A stretch of 64,000 bases of DNA from Xylophilus sp042867185 (GCA_042867185.1 JBHZQV010000001.1:62001-126000), one strand, 5' to 3'. Shown: positions 18,178 to 26,646, counted from the stretch's first letter. The notes: generated by a model not told the origin, from the sequence alone. Made by a program: numbers and translations.

Positions 18178-19419
18178 TCACGGCGCGCCTTCCTGGCGCA
18201 GCACCAGCACGTCGCCCTCGGTGCGGGCGCCGATGCCCTGGGCGCGCAGCTTCTCGGCCATCGGCGCGGCCTGCGCCGGGTCGAAGCCGCGCAGCCGCAG
18301 CTCGTTGTTCAGGAAATCGACCGACTGGGCCGATGCGCCCGGCGGCAGTGCGGCGCCCACGGCCGACAGCAGCCCCTCCAGCCCGGCGCCCGCGCCGACG
18401 CCGGTGGCCTGGCGCAGCAGCGCCAGCTCGCGCTCCATCTGCACCGGCGCATCGACCACCACCCGCACCGACGGGAAGGTTTGGGTCAGCACCGCGTGCA
18501 GGGCCGACTGGCGGGCGTCGAGCGCGCTGCGCTCCTTCCAGGCCCAGGCGTTCAGCCCGACCAGCTGCGCTACCAGCAGCACGCCCAGGCCCCAGCGGGC
18601 CGCGCGCCACTGCGGTGCCCGCAGCAGGCCGGCCATCAGCGATCCTGCGCGCTTGACGGCGCGGCGGCGGCCCGAGCTGGCCAGGTCGAACTGGGCCAGG
18701 TCCCAGCGGCCCCGGGCGGCGACCAGCCAGCGCTCGGCCGGCGTCTGCAGCGGCAGCGGCCGGCCGGCCAGCTGCTCGGCCAGGGCGGCGACGGCGGGCT
18801 CGGCCCAGAAGAGGGGCGGCGGCGTGTCGGCATCGGCCGGCCGGCCCGACAGGGCCAGGCCCAGCGCGCCGGCCGACAGCGGCAGCACCGACACGGCGGT
18901 GCCGGGCCGCTCGCCGACGACGACCAGCTGCGCGTCCTCGGGCGTGCCGACGGCGTGGAGCTGAGGCTGCGGCAGCGCGGCGTCGTCGGGCGCGAATTCG
19001 GGCACGATGCGCGTCACCCGGCGGCCGGCGGCCTCCAGGCGCTGCAGCGCGTTGCGCAGCCAGGCCCGGTCGCAGACGGCGACCCAGGCGGGGGCGCCGG
19101 AGGCGGCGTCGGGCGCCAGAGCGAAATGCAGCTGGGCGGGGTCGTCGAGCAGGCGGTCTTCCAGCAGGCCGTCGAGCACCGCGCGCACCCGCTGCGGCGG
19201 GCTGCCGGCGCGGATGCCGCGCGGCAGCTCCACCCGCTGCCACGACAGGGCGCGGGCCGGCACCACCGCCACCACCTCGCCGCCGGGGCGGCCCGGCTGG
19301 GGCAGCAGGGCGGGCGGCGCGCTGGCCTGGCGCACGGCGGCATGGCCGTCGGCGGTCAGCACGTAGGGCAGGTCCGCGGCGCCGGCGTCGGGGGGGAGGT
19401 AGACGATCAGGGTGCTCAT
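18178..19419 (-). CDS. gspL: Type II secretion protein GspL
   Basis: GspL links the cytoplasmic ATPase GspE to the membrane platform. The 413 residues start MSTLIVYLPP, a usual GspL start, with an actin-like cytoplasmic domain (about 1-240), one membrane helix near 265-285 (WGLGVLLVAQLVGLNAWAW) and a periplasmic ferredoxin-like domain ending GARTEGDVLVLRQEGAP. A longer upstream open frame has no GspL similarity. Gap to gspM is 88 bases. Low sequence identity is normal for this family; operon position makes the call firm. Confidence 0.9.
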   Translation of the reverse strand: MSTLIVYLPPDAGAADLPYVLTADGHAAVRQASAPPALLPQPGRPGGEVVAVVPARALSWQRVELPRGIRAGSPPQRVRAVLDGLLEDRLLDDPAQLHFALAPDAASGAPAWVAVCDRAWLRNALQRLEAAGRRVTRIVPEFAPDDAALPQPQLHAVGTPEDAQLVVVGERPGTAVSVLPLSAGALGLALSGRPADADTPPPLFWAEPAVAALAEQLAGRPLPLQTPAERWLVAARGRWDLAQFDLASSGRRRAVKRAGSLMAGLLRAPQWRAARWGLGVLLVAQLVGLNAWAWKERSALDARQSALHAVLTQTFPSVRVVVDAPVQMERELALLRQATGVGAGAGLEGLLSAVGAALPPGASAQSVDFLNNELRLRGFDPAQAAPMAEKLRAQGIGARTEGDVLVLRQEGAP

Positions 19420-19522
19420 GGACGGTAGGCGGCGATGTGCGCGCGATTGTAGAGAGGCCCCGTGTCTGCCGGACGGCGGCGGGGCCGTATGTCGGGCGCC
19501 GCCGACAGATAAACCGTGGCGT

Positions 19523-20641
19523 TCAACGCGCGGCCGCTTCCTGGGCGGCCTGCAGCGCCTGCGCCACGCCGATCGCACCGCGCTCGCGCCAGACGGTGCC
19601 GACCGCATTGCCGTTGCGCTGCACCAGCGAGCGCTCCTCCACCACCGCGTTGTCGAGCCGCAGCCGGCCGCGCACCTCGAAATAGCGGCTGGCGACCCCG
19701 ACGACGGCCGGATCGGGCACGCTTTCCATCTGCAGCAGCTTTCGGATGTCCTCCGCGTTGCGCAGGTAGTTGCCGGCGCGCGCCGCCACCAGCCGCTGGG
19801 CGGCCGAGGCGTCGATGTCGGGCAGGGCCGCGGCGATGACCAAGGCGTCGGCGGTGTTGACGTTGACCGGCGTCAGCTCGGGCAGGATGGTCGCGTAGGG
19901 GGCCAGGGCCTGCAGCGTCTGGGGCGACACGCCGAACCAGGCGAACTGTTCCAGCCGCTGCGGCAGCAGCGGCGCGTTGGGGTCGACCGCGCCGGTTGCG
20001 GGCGTGGTGCCGGTGCCGGCGGTGCCCGGCGTGGTGCCGGTGGACGCGGTCGTGGCACCGGTATTCGTGCCGGCCGTGTTGCTTCCGGCCGTCGCGGCGG
20101 AACCGGCCAGCGACTGCCGCATGCCTTCGGCGATCCGGTCCAGCTCCTGCGCCGGCAGGCCCAGCTGGGCGAACAGCTTCTGGAACGCGGCGCGCCAGGT
20201 GGCGGAGATGCGGCCGTTGTTGTCGACCAGGTTGCGCAGGTTCAGCCGGCCCTGCATGTCGAGGATCTGGCCCGAGAGGAAGGCGTCGCGCACGTCGTCG
20301 CTGGCCTCCGCCCCCGCGCCCGAGCGGTCTGCGGCGGCCAGGAAGCTGGAGAGCCGGGCCTCCTGCAGCGGCAGCGCCCACGGCTCGCCCAGGTGGTCGG
20401 CGCCGTTGCCGGCGGCGCGGATGTTGGCGTTGCCGTCTTCGCGCAGGATCAGCCGCGACCAGTCGAGCGCACCGACGAGGATCCAGGCGGCCTGCATCCG
20501 GGCGCGCTCGGCGGTCTCGATCTCGGTGCTGCGCCACTGCTGCCACATCGCGGCGGCGGCGAAGGTGGCGACCAGCGTCACCGTGAGCATCGCGGCGAGC
20601 AGGGCGGCGCCGCGCTGCGCGGCGGTGGGGCGCGGCGTCAC
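19523..20641 (-). CDS. gspK: Type II secretion minor pseudopilin GspK
   Basis: GspK caps the pseudopilus tip with GspI and GspJ. It has 372 residues from a GTG at 20641 that overlaps the gspJ stop (GTGA). The prepilin signal is short (cleavage after G11 in TAAQRGAALLA) and is followed by the hydrophobic helix AALLAAMLTVTLVATFAAA. Instead of the usual Phe at +1 there is Ala, common in GspK. The large globular domain has the helix-hairpin region PVNVNTADALVIAAAL. An odd Thr/Gly/Ala linker (roughly residues 180-220, GTNTGATTASTGTT) interrupts it. GspK normally lacks E5 at the +5 position, as here. Confidence 0.92.
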   Translation of the reverse strand: MTPRPTAAQRGAALLAAMLTVTLVATFAAAAMWQQWRSTEIETAERARMQAAWILVGALDWSRLILREDGNANIRAAGNGADHLGEPWALPLQEARLSSFLAAADRSGAGAEASDDVRDAFLSGQILDMQGRLNLRNLVDNNGRISATWRAAFQKLFAQLGLPAQELDRIAEGMRQSLAGSAATAGSNTAGTNTGATTASTGTTPGTAGTGTTPATGAVDPNAPLLPQRLEQFAWFGVSPQTLQALAPYATILPELTPVNVNTADALVIAAALPDIDASAAQRLVAARAGNYLRNAEDIRKLLQMESVPDPAVVGVASRYFEVRGRLRLDNAVVEERSLVQRNGNAVGTVWRERGAIGVAQALQAAQEAAAR

Positions 20642-21327
20642 GACTTGCCTCCGCCGACGGTGGGGCCGACCCAGTCGCGCACCAGCGGCCCGCTGATCGC
20701 CTGGCCGGGCGCGAGCACCAGCACCAGCCGCACGCCGTCGGGCACGGTGGGGATGCCGTTGGCGCCGGCGATGGTGGCGGCGGTGCCTTCGCTGGAGAGC
20801 GGGTTGCTCCAGGCGTTGTTGCGGTAGTAGTAGATCTGCCACTCGGACAGCGCGGCGATGGCCACCTGCCGCGCGCGCTGGGCTTCGCCCGGGTTCTGCG
20901 CCCACAGCGCGGCCTGCTGCCAGGCGTCTTCCCATTCGCCGCGGGTGGTCAGCGGCAGCGACTCCCAGCGCAGCCAGTACAGGCCGGTGGGCGTGGCGCC
21001 GCGCGCCCAGGCCACCACGCGCAGGCCGTCGGCGTCGCCGCCGCTGCCGCGCCGGGTGATGCGCAGTGCGCGGCCGTCCCAGTCCAGCGCCTGCAGCCGC
21101 TGCACCGCCGTCACCGCGTCCAGGTCGGCCGTCCACTGGGCCAGGCCCGCCTGCAGCGCCAGCACCTCGTCGGAGCGGGCCTTGGTCTGCTCCTGCGCCC
21201 GGGCCATGCCGTCGAGGCCGCGCCAGCTCATGATGGCCAGCAGCGCCATCACGACCAGCGCGACCAGCAGCTCCACCAGGGTGAAGCCGCCGATGCGGGC
21301 CGGGCGCCCGCGGTGCCGCGCGGCCAT
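20638..21327 (-). CDS. gspJ: Type II secretion minor pseudopilin GspJ
   Basis: Minor pseudopilin of the tip complex, 229 residues. A short positively charged leader ends at G14, followed by FTLVELLVALVVMALLAIMSW with the conserved Glu at +5, the type IV prepilin signal. The remainder contains the GspJ patterns WTADLDAVTAVQRLQ and WARGATPTGLYWLRWESLPL. It starts one base inside the gspI stop (TGATG) and its own stop overlaps the gspK GTG, so G-H-I-J-K are probably translated as a coupled series. Confidence 0.92.
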   Translation of the reverse strand: MAARHRGRPARIGGFTLVELLVALVVMALLAIMSWRGLDGMARAQEQTKARSDEVLALQAGLAQWTADLDAVTAVQRLQALDWDGRALRITRRGSGGDADGLRVVAWARGATPTGLYWLRWESLPLTTRGEWEDAWQQAALWAQNPGEAQRARQVAIAALSEWQIYYYRNNAWSNPLSSEGTAATIAGANGIPTVPDGVRLVLVLAPGQAISGPLVRDWVGPTVGGGKS

Positions 21328-21707
21328 CAGTACTGCCCCACGATGGTGGAGAGCGTCAGGATCGGGCTGCCGTCGCCCTGCACCTGGGCGTCGACCCGGC
21401 GAAAGCTCGGGTTGGGCGTGGGCCGCACCGCGACCGCCACCGCGAACGCGCGGCCGCCCTGGGCGCAGGGCACGGTGCTGTCGCCGATGCCGGGCATCTG
21501 CCGCGACAGGCGCACCCGCACCAGCTCGTTCTCGGCGCAGAGCTGGGCCAGCACCAGGTCGGACTGGCGCAGCGCGTTGCGGGTCAGGGCGCTGGTCGCC
21601 TGGCTGCCGGCCAGCAGCGCGATGGCGACGATGCCCAGCGCCACCAGCACCTCGATCAGGGTGAAGCCGCGGGCAGGGCCGCGCGCGGCGGCCGGGCGGC
21701 GGCTCAC
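21327..21707 (-). CDS. gspI: Type II secretion minor pseudopilin GspI
   Basis: Minor pseudopilin, 126 residues, started by GTG at 21707 that overlaps the gspH stop (GTGA). The leader MSRRPAAARGPARG is cleaved after G14, before FTLIEVLVALGIVAIALLAG with the +5 Glu. The body has the GspI pattern RNALRQSDLVLAQLCAENEL and ends VGQY. The length and the position between gspH and gspJ match the family. The longer open frame seen upstream in the same phase is not coding. Confidence 0.92.
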   Translation of the reverse strand: MSRRPAAARGPARGFTLIEVLVALGIVAIALLAGSQATSALTRNALRQSDLVLAQLCAENELVRVRLSRQMPGIGDSTVPCAQGGRAFAVAVAVRPTPNPSFRRVDAQVQGDGSPILTLSTIVGQY

Positions 21708-22351
21708 GGCGCCGCCACCGAGAAGGGCCGCAGGCCGTCGGTCGCCACCCGCAGCGCGCGGTCGGGCCGGGCGGCGCTGTAGAGCAGCACCTGCTGCGCG
21801 CCGATCAGCGGCTCGGGGCCCAGGCGCAGTACCGCGTCGCCCGCCACCAGCACACCGGGTGCCAGCCAGCCGGTGGGCAGCGCGCCGGGCGGCAGGCCGT
21901 CGAAGACGAAGCCCTGCGCCGTCGGCCGCCAGCGCACCGGCACGCCGCTGGCGCGCGACTGGGCCCGGGCACCGTCGAGCAGCGCGGCCAGCCGCTCGGC
22001 CTCGCGCTCCAGCTGGGTCTGGCTGCCGTCGCGCAGGGCGAAGGCGACGCCGGCGGTCGAGAGGGCGATGATCGCGATCACCACCATCAGCTCCAGCAGG
22101 GTGAAGCCGCGGGCCGCGCGGCGGCGTCGTGGAGCCGAGACACCGGGTTTTGGAAGCAAAAAGGGCTGTAGCCGGCCTCCGGTGCCGGCCTCCAGCTCTT
22201 TTTTCGATAGCAGATGCGCCGGAGCGGCTTCGCCATGCTGCGCTGGCAGGGGAGCGGCCTGGGGGGCGGGTGTGCCGGCCGGGGACGGGTGCATCGGGGA
22301 ACAGGGGGAAGACGGAGGATCGTCGGGCGGCACCCGCAGCGGGCACCGCAC
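21704..22351 (-). CDS. gspH: Type II secretion minor pseudopilin GspH (start uncertain)
   Basis: Minor pseudopilin with the prepilin motif G|FTLLELMVVIAIIALST and GspH body patterns (REAERLAALLDGARAQSRASGVPVRW, LRPFSVAAP). With the ATG at 22351, six bases after gspG, the leader before the cleavage Gly is 82 residues, far longer than prepilin peptidase substrates normally have. A TTG at 22159 would give an 18-residue Arg-rich leader (LLPKPGVSAPRRRRAARG), which is typical. Palindromic copy E lies exactly over the extra N-terminal region (22158-22211), so either the element extended the leader or it now supplies the upstream region of the true start. Confidence 0.85.
   Translation of the reverse strand: MRCPLRVPPDDPPSSPCSPMHPSPAGTPAPQAAPLPAQHGEAAPAHLLSKKELEAGTGGRLQPFLLPKPGVSAPRRRRAARGFTLLELMVVIAIIALSTAGVAFALRDGSQTQLEREAERLAALLDGARAQSRASGVPVRWRPTAQGFVFDGLPPGALPTGWLAPGVLVAGDAVLRLGPEPLIGAQQVLLYSAARPDRALRVATDGLRPFSVAAP
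22158..22211 (+). repeat. Palindromic element copy E inside the gspH reading frame
   Basis: CAAAAAGGGCTGTAGCCGGC, a GCCGGC hairpin, then the 17-mer GCTCTTTTTTCGATAGC (22195-22211; one arm mismatched). It is read antisense and in frame by gspH, encoding LLSKKELEAGTGGRLQPFLL. Confidence 0.85.
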
Positions 22352-22357
22352 GGGCGC

Positions 22358-22804
22358 TTACTGCCAGCTGCCCACGTCCGCGTTCTTGCCTTCGCCGCCG
22401 GGCTGGCCGTCGGCGCCGAAGGACATCACGTCGATCTCGGCCTTCACGCCCGGGTTGAGGTACTGGTACGGCCGGCCCCAGGGGTCGTTGGGCAGCTTTT
22501 CCAGGTAGGGCTTCCAGTTGCCGGGCACCGGCGGATTGGTCGGCCGGGCGATCAGCGCCTGCAGGCCCTGCTCGGCGGTGGGGTAGCGCTGGTTGTCGAG
22601 GCGGTAGAGCTTCAGCGCCTGGACCAGGTTGTTGACGTCGGTGCGGGCGGCGGTGCTGCGGGCGTCGTCGGCGCGGTCGAGCACGTTGGGCACGATCAGC
22701 GCGGCCAGCACGCCGATGATGACCAGCACCACCATCAGTTCGATCAGGGTGAAGCCGGCCTGGAGGCGGCGCAGCGGTCGGCGAAGGAGTGGCATGGGAT
22801 GCAT
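22358..22804 (-). CDS. gspG: Type II secretion major pseudopilin GspG
   Basis: GspG is the main subunit of the pseudopilus. The 148 residues comprise a 17-residue leader ending G17, then FTLIELMVVLVIIGVLAALIVPNV with +5 Glu, and the family signature region NNLVQALKLYRLDNQRYPTAEQGL, followed by the calcium-loop area (NDPWGRPYQYLNPG). The ATG at 22804 is kept; an internal ATG at 22795 leaves a 14-residue leader and is equally compatible. It heads the minus-strand gsp run and diverges from gspC across about 75 bases, where both promoters must lie. Confidence 0.96.
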   Translation of the reverse strand: MHPMPLLRRPLRRLQAGFTLIELMVVLVIIGVLAALIVPNVLDRADDARSTAARTDVNNLVQALKLYRLDNQRYPTAEQGLQALIARPTNPPVPGNWKPYLEKLPNDPWGRPYQYLNPGVKAEIDVMSFGADGQPGGEGKNADVGSWQ

Positions 22805-22878
22805 GGCGGAAAAGGGGGTCTGCGGACGGTCGGATGCAGGGCGGCGGGCGCCACCGGACGTTCCATGATAATCCGCGC

Positions 22879-23313
22879 ATGCAACAGCCCGATGTAGCCC
22901 GCTGGACCCGCCGCACCGCCACCACCGCCCTCTGGGCGCTGGCCGTCGGGAGCATCGTCTTCTGGGGGCTGCGCCTGGCGGCCCCGCCGGCCGCGGCGGC
23001 CTATGCGCCGCTGGCGGCCGCCCCCGGGCCGCAGGCCGATCCGGTGGCCGTGGGCCGGGCGCTGGGCGCCGTCACCGATGCGCCGGTGGCCGTGGCCGCG
23101 GCGCCCACCCGCTTCACCCTGCTGGGCGTGGTGGCCGGGCGCAGTGCGGGCGGCACCGCGCTGATCGCCGTGGACGGCCAGCCCGCGCGTCCGTTCCGGG
23201 TGGGCAGCGCGGTGGCGCCGGGGGTGGTGCTGCAGTCGGTCGGGCCGCGCAGGGCCTACCTGGGCGGCGACGGCGTGGCGGCGGTGACGCTGAACATGCC
23301 GGTGCTGAAGTAG
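22879..23313 (+). CDS. gspC: Type II secretion protein GspC (no PDZ domain)
   Basis: GspC connects the inner-membrane platform to the secretin. The 144 residues have a short cytoplasmic tail, one membrane helix (about 14-33, ATTALWALAVGSIVFWGLRL), an Ala/Pro linker and the homology region (FTLLGVVAGRSAGGTALIAVDG ... PFRVGSAVAPGVVLQSV). The C-terminal PDZ or coiled-coil domain of the long GspC proteins is missing, as in other short betaproteobacterial forms. ATG at 22879 precedes the charged N-terminus. It is divergent from gspG. Confidence 0.88.
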   Translation: MQQPDVARWTRRTATTALWALAVGSIVFWGLRLAAPPAAAAYAPLAAAPGPQADPVAVGRALGAVTDAPVAVAAAPTRFTLLGVVAGRSAGGTALIAVDGQPARPFRVGSAVAPGVVLQSVGPRRAYLGGDGVAAVTLNMPVLK

Positions 23314-23414
23314 CCGGCGTTGCCGGGCGAACGCGGGCGGCGGCAGGCGTCGATCGCGAACGGGCTCCTCAATGCGTCGGCTGCCGAACGCATGGTCGGC
23401 GGCAATAAAACGAA

Positions 23415-24005
23415 TCAGGCGGGCGTGATCGGCCCATGACCCGGCGCGGGCCCGGGCACTTCCACCACCGCCCAGCCGCCGAACGCCAGCCCTTCCTTCG
23501 GCCAGTCGCTCGCCTGCGCCACCTGCCGCACGCCGGCCGCCAGCAACCGCGCCGCGCGCGCCACGCCGGCATGGGCGATCCAGACGACGTCGGCTTGTCC
23601 GGAGGCCCCGAGTTCGTCGAACGCCCCCGCCACCCGCGCCATGAAGCGGTGCACGCTCTCGCCGCCGCCGGGTGCGTGGTGGGCGAAATCGGCGGTCCAG
23701 GCATCGAGCCGCTCGGCGCCCAGGGCGTCCCATGCCCGGCCTTCCCAGTCGCCGAAATCCATCTCGGCCAGGCGCGGGTCGGGGGTGGAGGGCAGGTCGG
23801 GCCGCAGCCGGTGCAGGGCCTCGGCCAGCGCGGTGCAGCGCCGCAGCGGCGACCGGACGACGCGGCAGCCCGCCGGCAGCGCGGCGGCCAGGGACTCGGC
23901 CGCGCGCCGGGTGGCGGCGGGCTCGGCCGGCACGTCGGTGCGGCCGTAGCAGAGGCCCGGCGCCAGCAGCGGCACCGCGTGGCGCACCAGCCAGAGCCGG
24001 GTCAT
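23415..24005 (-). CDS. cobC: Histidine phosphatase, probable alpha-ribazole phosphatase CobC
   Basis: A phosphoglycerate-mutase-like phosphatase of 196 residues with the phospho-acceptor motif LVRHAVP (R8-H9), the second Arg in VVRSPLRRCTALAE, E in LAEMDFGDWEGRAWD and the second His in VWIAHAGVAR. MDFGDWEG is typical of CobC, which removes phosphate from alpha-ribazole-5'-P in the lower cobalamin loop. The start overlaps the cobS stop (ATGA), which supports the cobalamin role. No other cob genes are in the window. Confidence 0.88.
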   Translation of the reverse strand: MTRLWLVRHAVPLLAPGLCYGRTDVPAEPAATRRAAESLAAALPAGCRVVRSPLRRCTALAEALHRLRPDLPSTPDPRLAEMDFGDWEGRAWDALGAERLDAWTADFAHHAPGGGESVHRFMARVAGAFDELGASGQADVVWIAHAGVARAARLLAAGVRQVAQASDWPKEGLAFGGWAVVEVPGPAPGHGPITPA

Positions 24006-24808
24006 CGCAATGCCACGGCCGCGGCCAGGTAGAAGGCGATCTCGCAGACCTGCTGGGTGGCGCCCAGGCAGTCGCCGGTGAAGCCGCCCAGCCGGCGCTG
24101 GAAGAGGCGGTAGGCGGCGCAGCAGGTCAGCGCCGTCGCCGCCATGCATGCTATTAAATATATAGCGCCATGCCGGTATGCGGCGCCGGCCAGCGGCACG
24201 AAGCACCATAAAAAACCGACGGCCACCGCGCCCCGGCCGATCCGGTCGGCCAGCGGCTTGCTCTTGGAGCGGGCGGTGTCGCCCACGTGCGGCAGCGCCC
24301 GGATGAGCAGCAGCGGCGCGAAGCGCGACAGCACATGCGCCCCTGCCAGCGCCACCACGGCGGTGGCGGTGTCGCGTGCGCCCAGCCCGGCCAGCAAAGC
24401 GACCTTGCAGAGCAGGCCCAGCACCAGCGCCAGCGTGCCGTAGGCGCCGATCCGCGAGTCTTTCATGATGTCGAGCGCCCGCTCGCGGTCGGCGCTGCCG
24501 CCCAGGCCGTCGGCCACGTCGGCCAGGCCGTCCTCGTGGAAGCCGCCGGTCAGCCAGACGGTGGCCACGGTGCAGAGCGCGGCGGCGGCCAGCGGTGTGA
24601 ACGGCCCCGGGCCCAGGGCCCAGGCGGCCAGCGCGTAGACGGCAGCGGCGGCGCCGCCCACGATCCAGCCGATGCCGGGCAGGTGCGCCGCGCTGGCGCG
24701 CAGCATCCCGGGGCTGAAGCCCACCCAGCCGGCCAGCCGGCCGGTGACGGGGATGCGGGTGAAGAACTGCAGCGCCAGCAGGAAGCGGCGCACCGGATCG
24801 AGGCTCAT
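24002..24808 (-). CDS. cobS: Cobalamin synthase CobS (adenosylcobinamide-GDP ribazoletransferase)
   Basis: CobS is a polytopic inner-membrane enzyme that joins alpha-ribazole to adenosylcobinamide-GDP. It has 268 residues with FLLALQFFTRIPV at the start, the conserved GGFHEDGLADVADGLGG and RERALDIMKDSRIGAYG motifs, and a C-terminal GDCLGATQQ motif. Several hydrophobic helices are visible. Oddity: the segment GFLWCFVPLAGAAYRHGAIYLIACM (roughly residues 198-222) is encoded by palindromic copy F, so part of a membrane region comes from the repeat. Overlaps cobC by four bases; ilvA ends 22 bases upstream. Confidence 0.93.
   Translation of the reverse strand: MSLDPVRRFLLALQFFTRIPVTGRLAGWVGFSPGMLRASAAHLPGIGWIVGGAAAAVYALAAWALGPGPFTPLAAAALCTVATVWLTGGFHEDGLADVADGLGGSADRERALDIMKDSRIGAYGTLALVLGLLCKVALLAGLGARDTATAVVALAGAHVLSRFAPLLLIRALPHVGDTARSKSKPLADRIGRGAVAVGFLWCFVPLAGAAYRHGAIYLIACMAATALTCCAAYRLFQRRLGGFTGDCLGATQQVCEIAFYLAAAVALR
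24150..24215 (-). repeat. Palindromic element copy F inside cobS
   Basis: The perfect 17-mer GCTATTAAATATATAGC (24150-24166), strikingly AT-rich inside a GC-rich gene, followed by a GGCGCCGGCC region and a run of A. It is read in sense and in frame by cobS. Confidence 0.8.
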
Positions 24809-24830
24809 CGCGGCGGTGCCCGGCCGCCCG

Positions 24831-26444
24831 CTAGCGCAGGAACAGGCGGTAGGCCGGGTTGGCGGTTTCCTCTATCCACGGATAGCCCAGGTCGGCCAGG
24901 AAGGCGGCGAAGGCGGCGTCGTCCTCGGCCGGGACCTGCAGGCCGACGAGGATGCGGCCGTAGTCGGCGCCCTGGTGGCGGTAGTGGAAGAGGCTGATGT
25001 TCCAGTTGGGCCGCATCAGGTGCAGGAACTTCAGCAGCGCGCCCGGCCGCTCGGGAAAGACGAAGCGCAGCAGCCGCTCGGACACGCCCGCGTCGGCCGC
25101 ATCGGCCGGCACCCGGCCGCCGACCAGGTGGCGCAGGTGTTCCTTGGCCATCTCGTCGTGGGTCAGGTCGAGCGTCGGGAAGCCCAGCGCGCCGAAGTGG
25201 TCGGCGATCCGCCCCGATTCGCCCCGCGCCACGGTGGTGAGGCCGACGAAGACATGCGCCTCCGACGGGCCGGCCATCCGGTAGTTGAACTCGGTCACGT
25301 TGCGCGGGCCGCCCTGCAGGGTGCCGATGCTTTCGCAGAACCGGCGGAAGCTGCCGCGCTCCTCGGGCACGGTGACGGCGAACAGCGCCTCGCGCTCCTC
25401 GCCCACCTCGGCCCGCTCGGCCACGAAGCGCAGCCGGTCGAAGTTCATGTTGGCGCCGCAGAGCACCGCGGCGTAGGTCTCGCCGGTGGTGCCGTGGGTG
25501 GCGACGTACTGCTTGATCGCGGCCACGGCCAGCGCGCCCGACGGCTCGACGATGCTGCGGGTGTCGACGAACACGTCCTTGATCGCCGCGCAGACGGCGT
25601 CGGTATCGACGGTCATGAAGCCGTCGACCAGCCCGCTGCTGGCGATGCGGAAGGTCTCGGCGCCCACCAGCTTGACGGCGGTGCCGTCGGCGAACAGTCC
25701 CACGTCGGGCAGCGTGATCCGGTGGCCGGCCGCGACCGACCGCATCATCGCGTCGGAGTCGTTCATCTGCACCCCGATCACCTTCACGCCCGGGCGCACC
25801 GCCTTGATGTAGTTGGCGACGCCCGAGATCAGCCCGCCGCCGCCGATGGCGACGAAGACCGCATCCAGCCGGTCGGAGCGGGGGCCTTCGCCGATGCCCT
25901 GCACCTGGCGCAGGATCTCCATCGCGATGGTGCCCTGGCCGGCGATCACGTCGGGGTCGTCGAACGGGTGCACGAAGGTCAGGCCGCGCGCCTGCTCCAG
26001 CACGGCCGCGTGCTGGTAGGCGTCGGAGTAGCTCTCGCCGTGCAGCACCACGTCGCCGCCGAAGCCGCGCACCGCGTCGATCTTGAGCTGCGGCGTGGTG
26101 GTGGGCATCACGATGACGGCGGTGGTGCCCAGCTTGCGGGCGCTCATCGCCACGCCTTGGGCATGGTTGCCGGCCGAGGCGCAGATCACGCCGCGGGCCA
26201 GCTGCTCGGCGGAGAGGTGGGCCATCTTGTTGTAGGCGCCGCGCAGCTTGAAGCTGAAGACCGGCTGCTGGTCCTCGCGCTTCAGGAGCACCGTGTTGCC
26301 CAGCCGCTCGCTGAGGTTGCGCGCCCGCTCCAGGGGCGACTCGATCGCCACGTCGTAGACCCGCGCGTTCAGGATGCGGGTCAGGTAGTCGGCCGGGGTG
26401 AGGGAATGGGGGGAGAGCGGGGAGGGCGTAGGAACAGCGGTCAT
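24831..26444 (-). CDS. ilvA: Threonine ammonia-lyase (biosynthetic) IlvA
   Basis: IlvA deaminates threonine to 2-oxobutanoate, the first step to isoleucine, with PLP. The protein is 537 residues, the long biosynthetic form: a catalytic domain with the PLP lysine in SFKLRGA (K67) and the glycine loop SAGNHAQGVA, then two C-terminal ACT-like regulatory domains (about 340-537; ERPGALLKFLHLM in the second) for isoleucine inhibition. ATG at 26444 is likely; an ATG at 26465 is possible. Neither has a good ribosome site. A promoter and a strong terminator lie upstream on the same strand, so expression is probably attenuated. Confidence 0.95.
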   Translation of the reverse strand: MTAVPTPSPLSPHSLTPADYLTRILNARVYDVAIESPLERARNLSERLGNTVLLKREDQQPVFSFKLRGAYNKMAHLSAEQLARGVICASAGNHAQGVAMSARKLGTTAVIVMPTTTPQLKIDAVRGFGGDVVLHGESYSDAYQHAAVLEQARGLTFVHPFDDPDVIAGQGTIAMEILRQVQGIGEGPRSDRLDAVFVAIGGGGLISGVANYIKAVRPGVKVIGVQMNDSDAMMRSVAAGHRITLPDVGLFADGTAVKLVGAETFRIASSGLVDGFMTVDTDAVCAAIKDVFVDTRSIVEPSGALAVAAIKQYVATHGTTGETYAAVLCGANMNFDRLRFVAERAEVGEEREALFAVTVPEERGSFRRFCESIGTLQGGPRNVTEFNYRMAGPSEAHVFVGLTTVARGESGRIADHFGALGFPTLDLTHDEMAKEHLRHLVGGRVPADAADAGVSERLLRFVFPERPGALLKFLHLMRPNWNISLFHYRHQGADYGRILVGLQVPAEDDAAFAAFLADLGYPWIEETANPAYRLFLR

Positions 26445-26527
26445 GGAGGAGGCCGGCAGCGGCATGACAGGCGGTTGAGCGGGCCGGGCGCCCGCGCCGT
26501 GCGCAGCGGGGCGATCATACGGCGCCA

Positions 26528-26560
26528 AGAAAAAAGCCCCGAGCCTTGCGGCTAGGGGCT
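26528..26560 (-). terminator. Terminator-like hairpin upstream of ilvA
   Basis: On the minus strand AGCCCC-T-AGCC, loop GCAA, GGCT-C-GGGGCT then six T. It lies 84 bases before the ilvA start and has no upstream same-strand gene to serve, so it is either an ilvA attenuator or the end of a small RNA. Confidence 0.85.
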
Positions 26561-26646
26561 AAATCCACCAAAGGAGGAGGTGGAGGAGACAAGAGGTGCA
26601 AGCGGAGCCGGGTAATTCCTGATGGAGTTCCCGATTCGTTATGCTT
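26528..26646 (-). ncRNA. Candidate ilvA leader or C-rich small RNA
   Basis: About 120 nt running from just after the promoter at 26653-26682 to the terminator. It contains no ATG. It carries an unusual run with CCTCC repeats (CTCCTCCACCTCCTCC, plus-strand 26571-26588), complementary to Shine-Dalgarno sequence, and a small hairpin CCACC/GGTGG. An attenuator leader with a non-ATG peptide or a trans-acting C-rich sRNA would both fit. Structure seen; function inferred. Confidence 0.5.
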
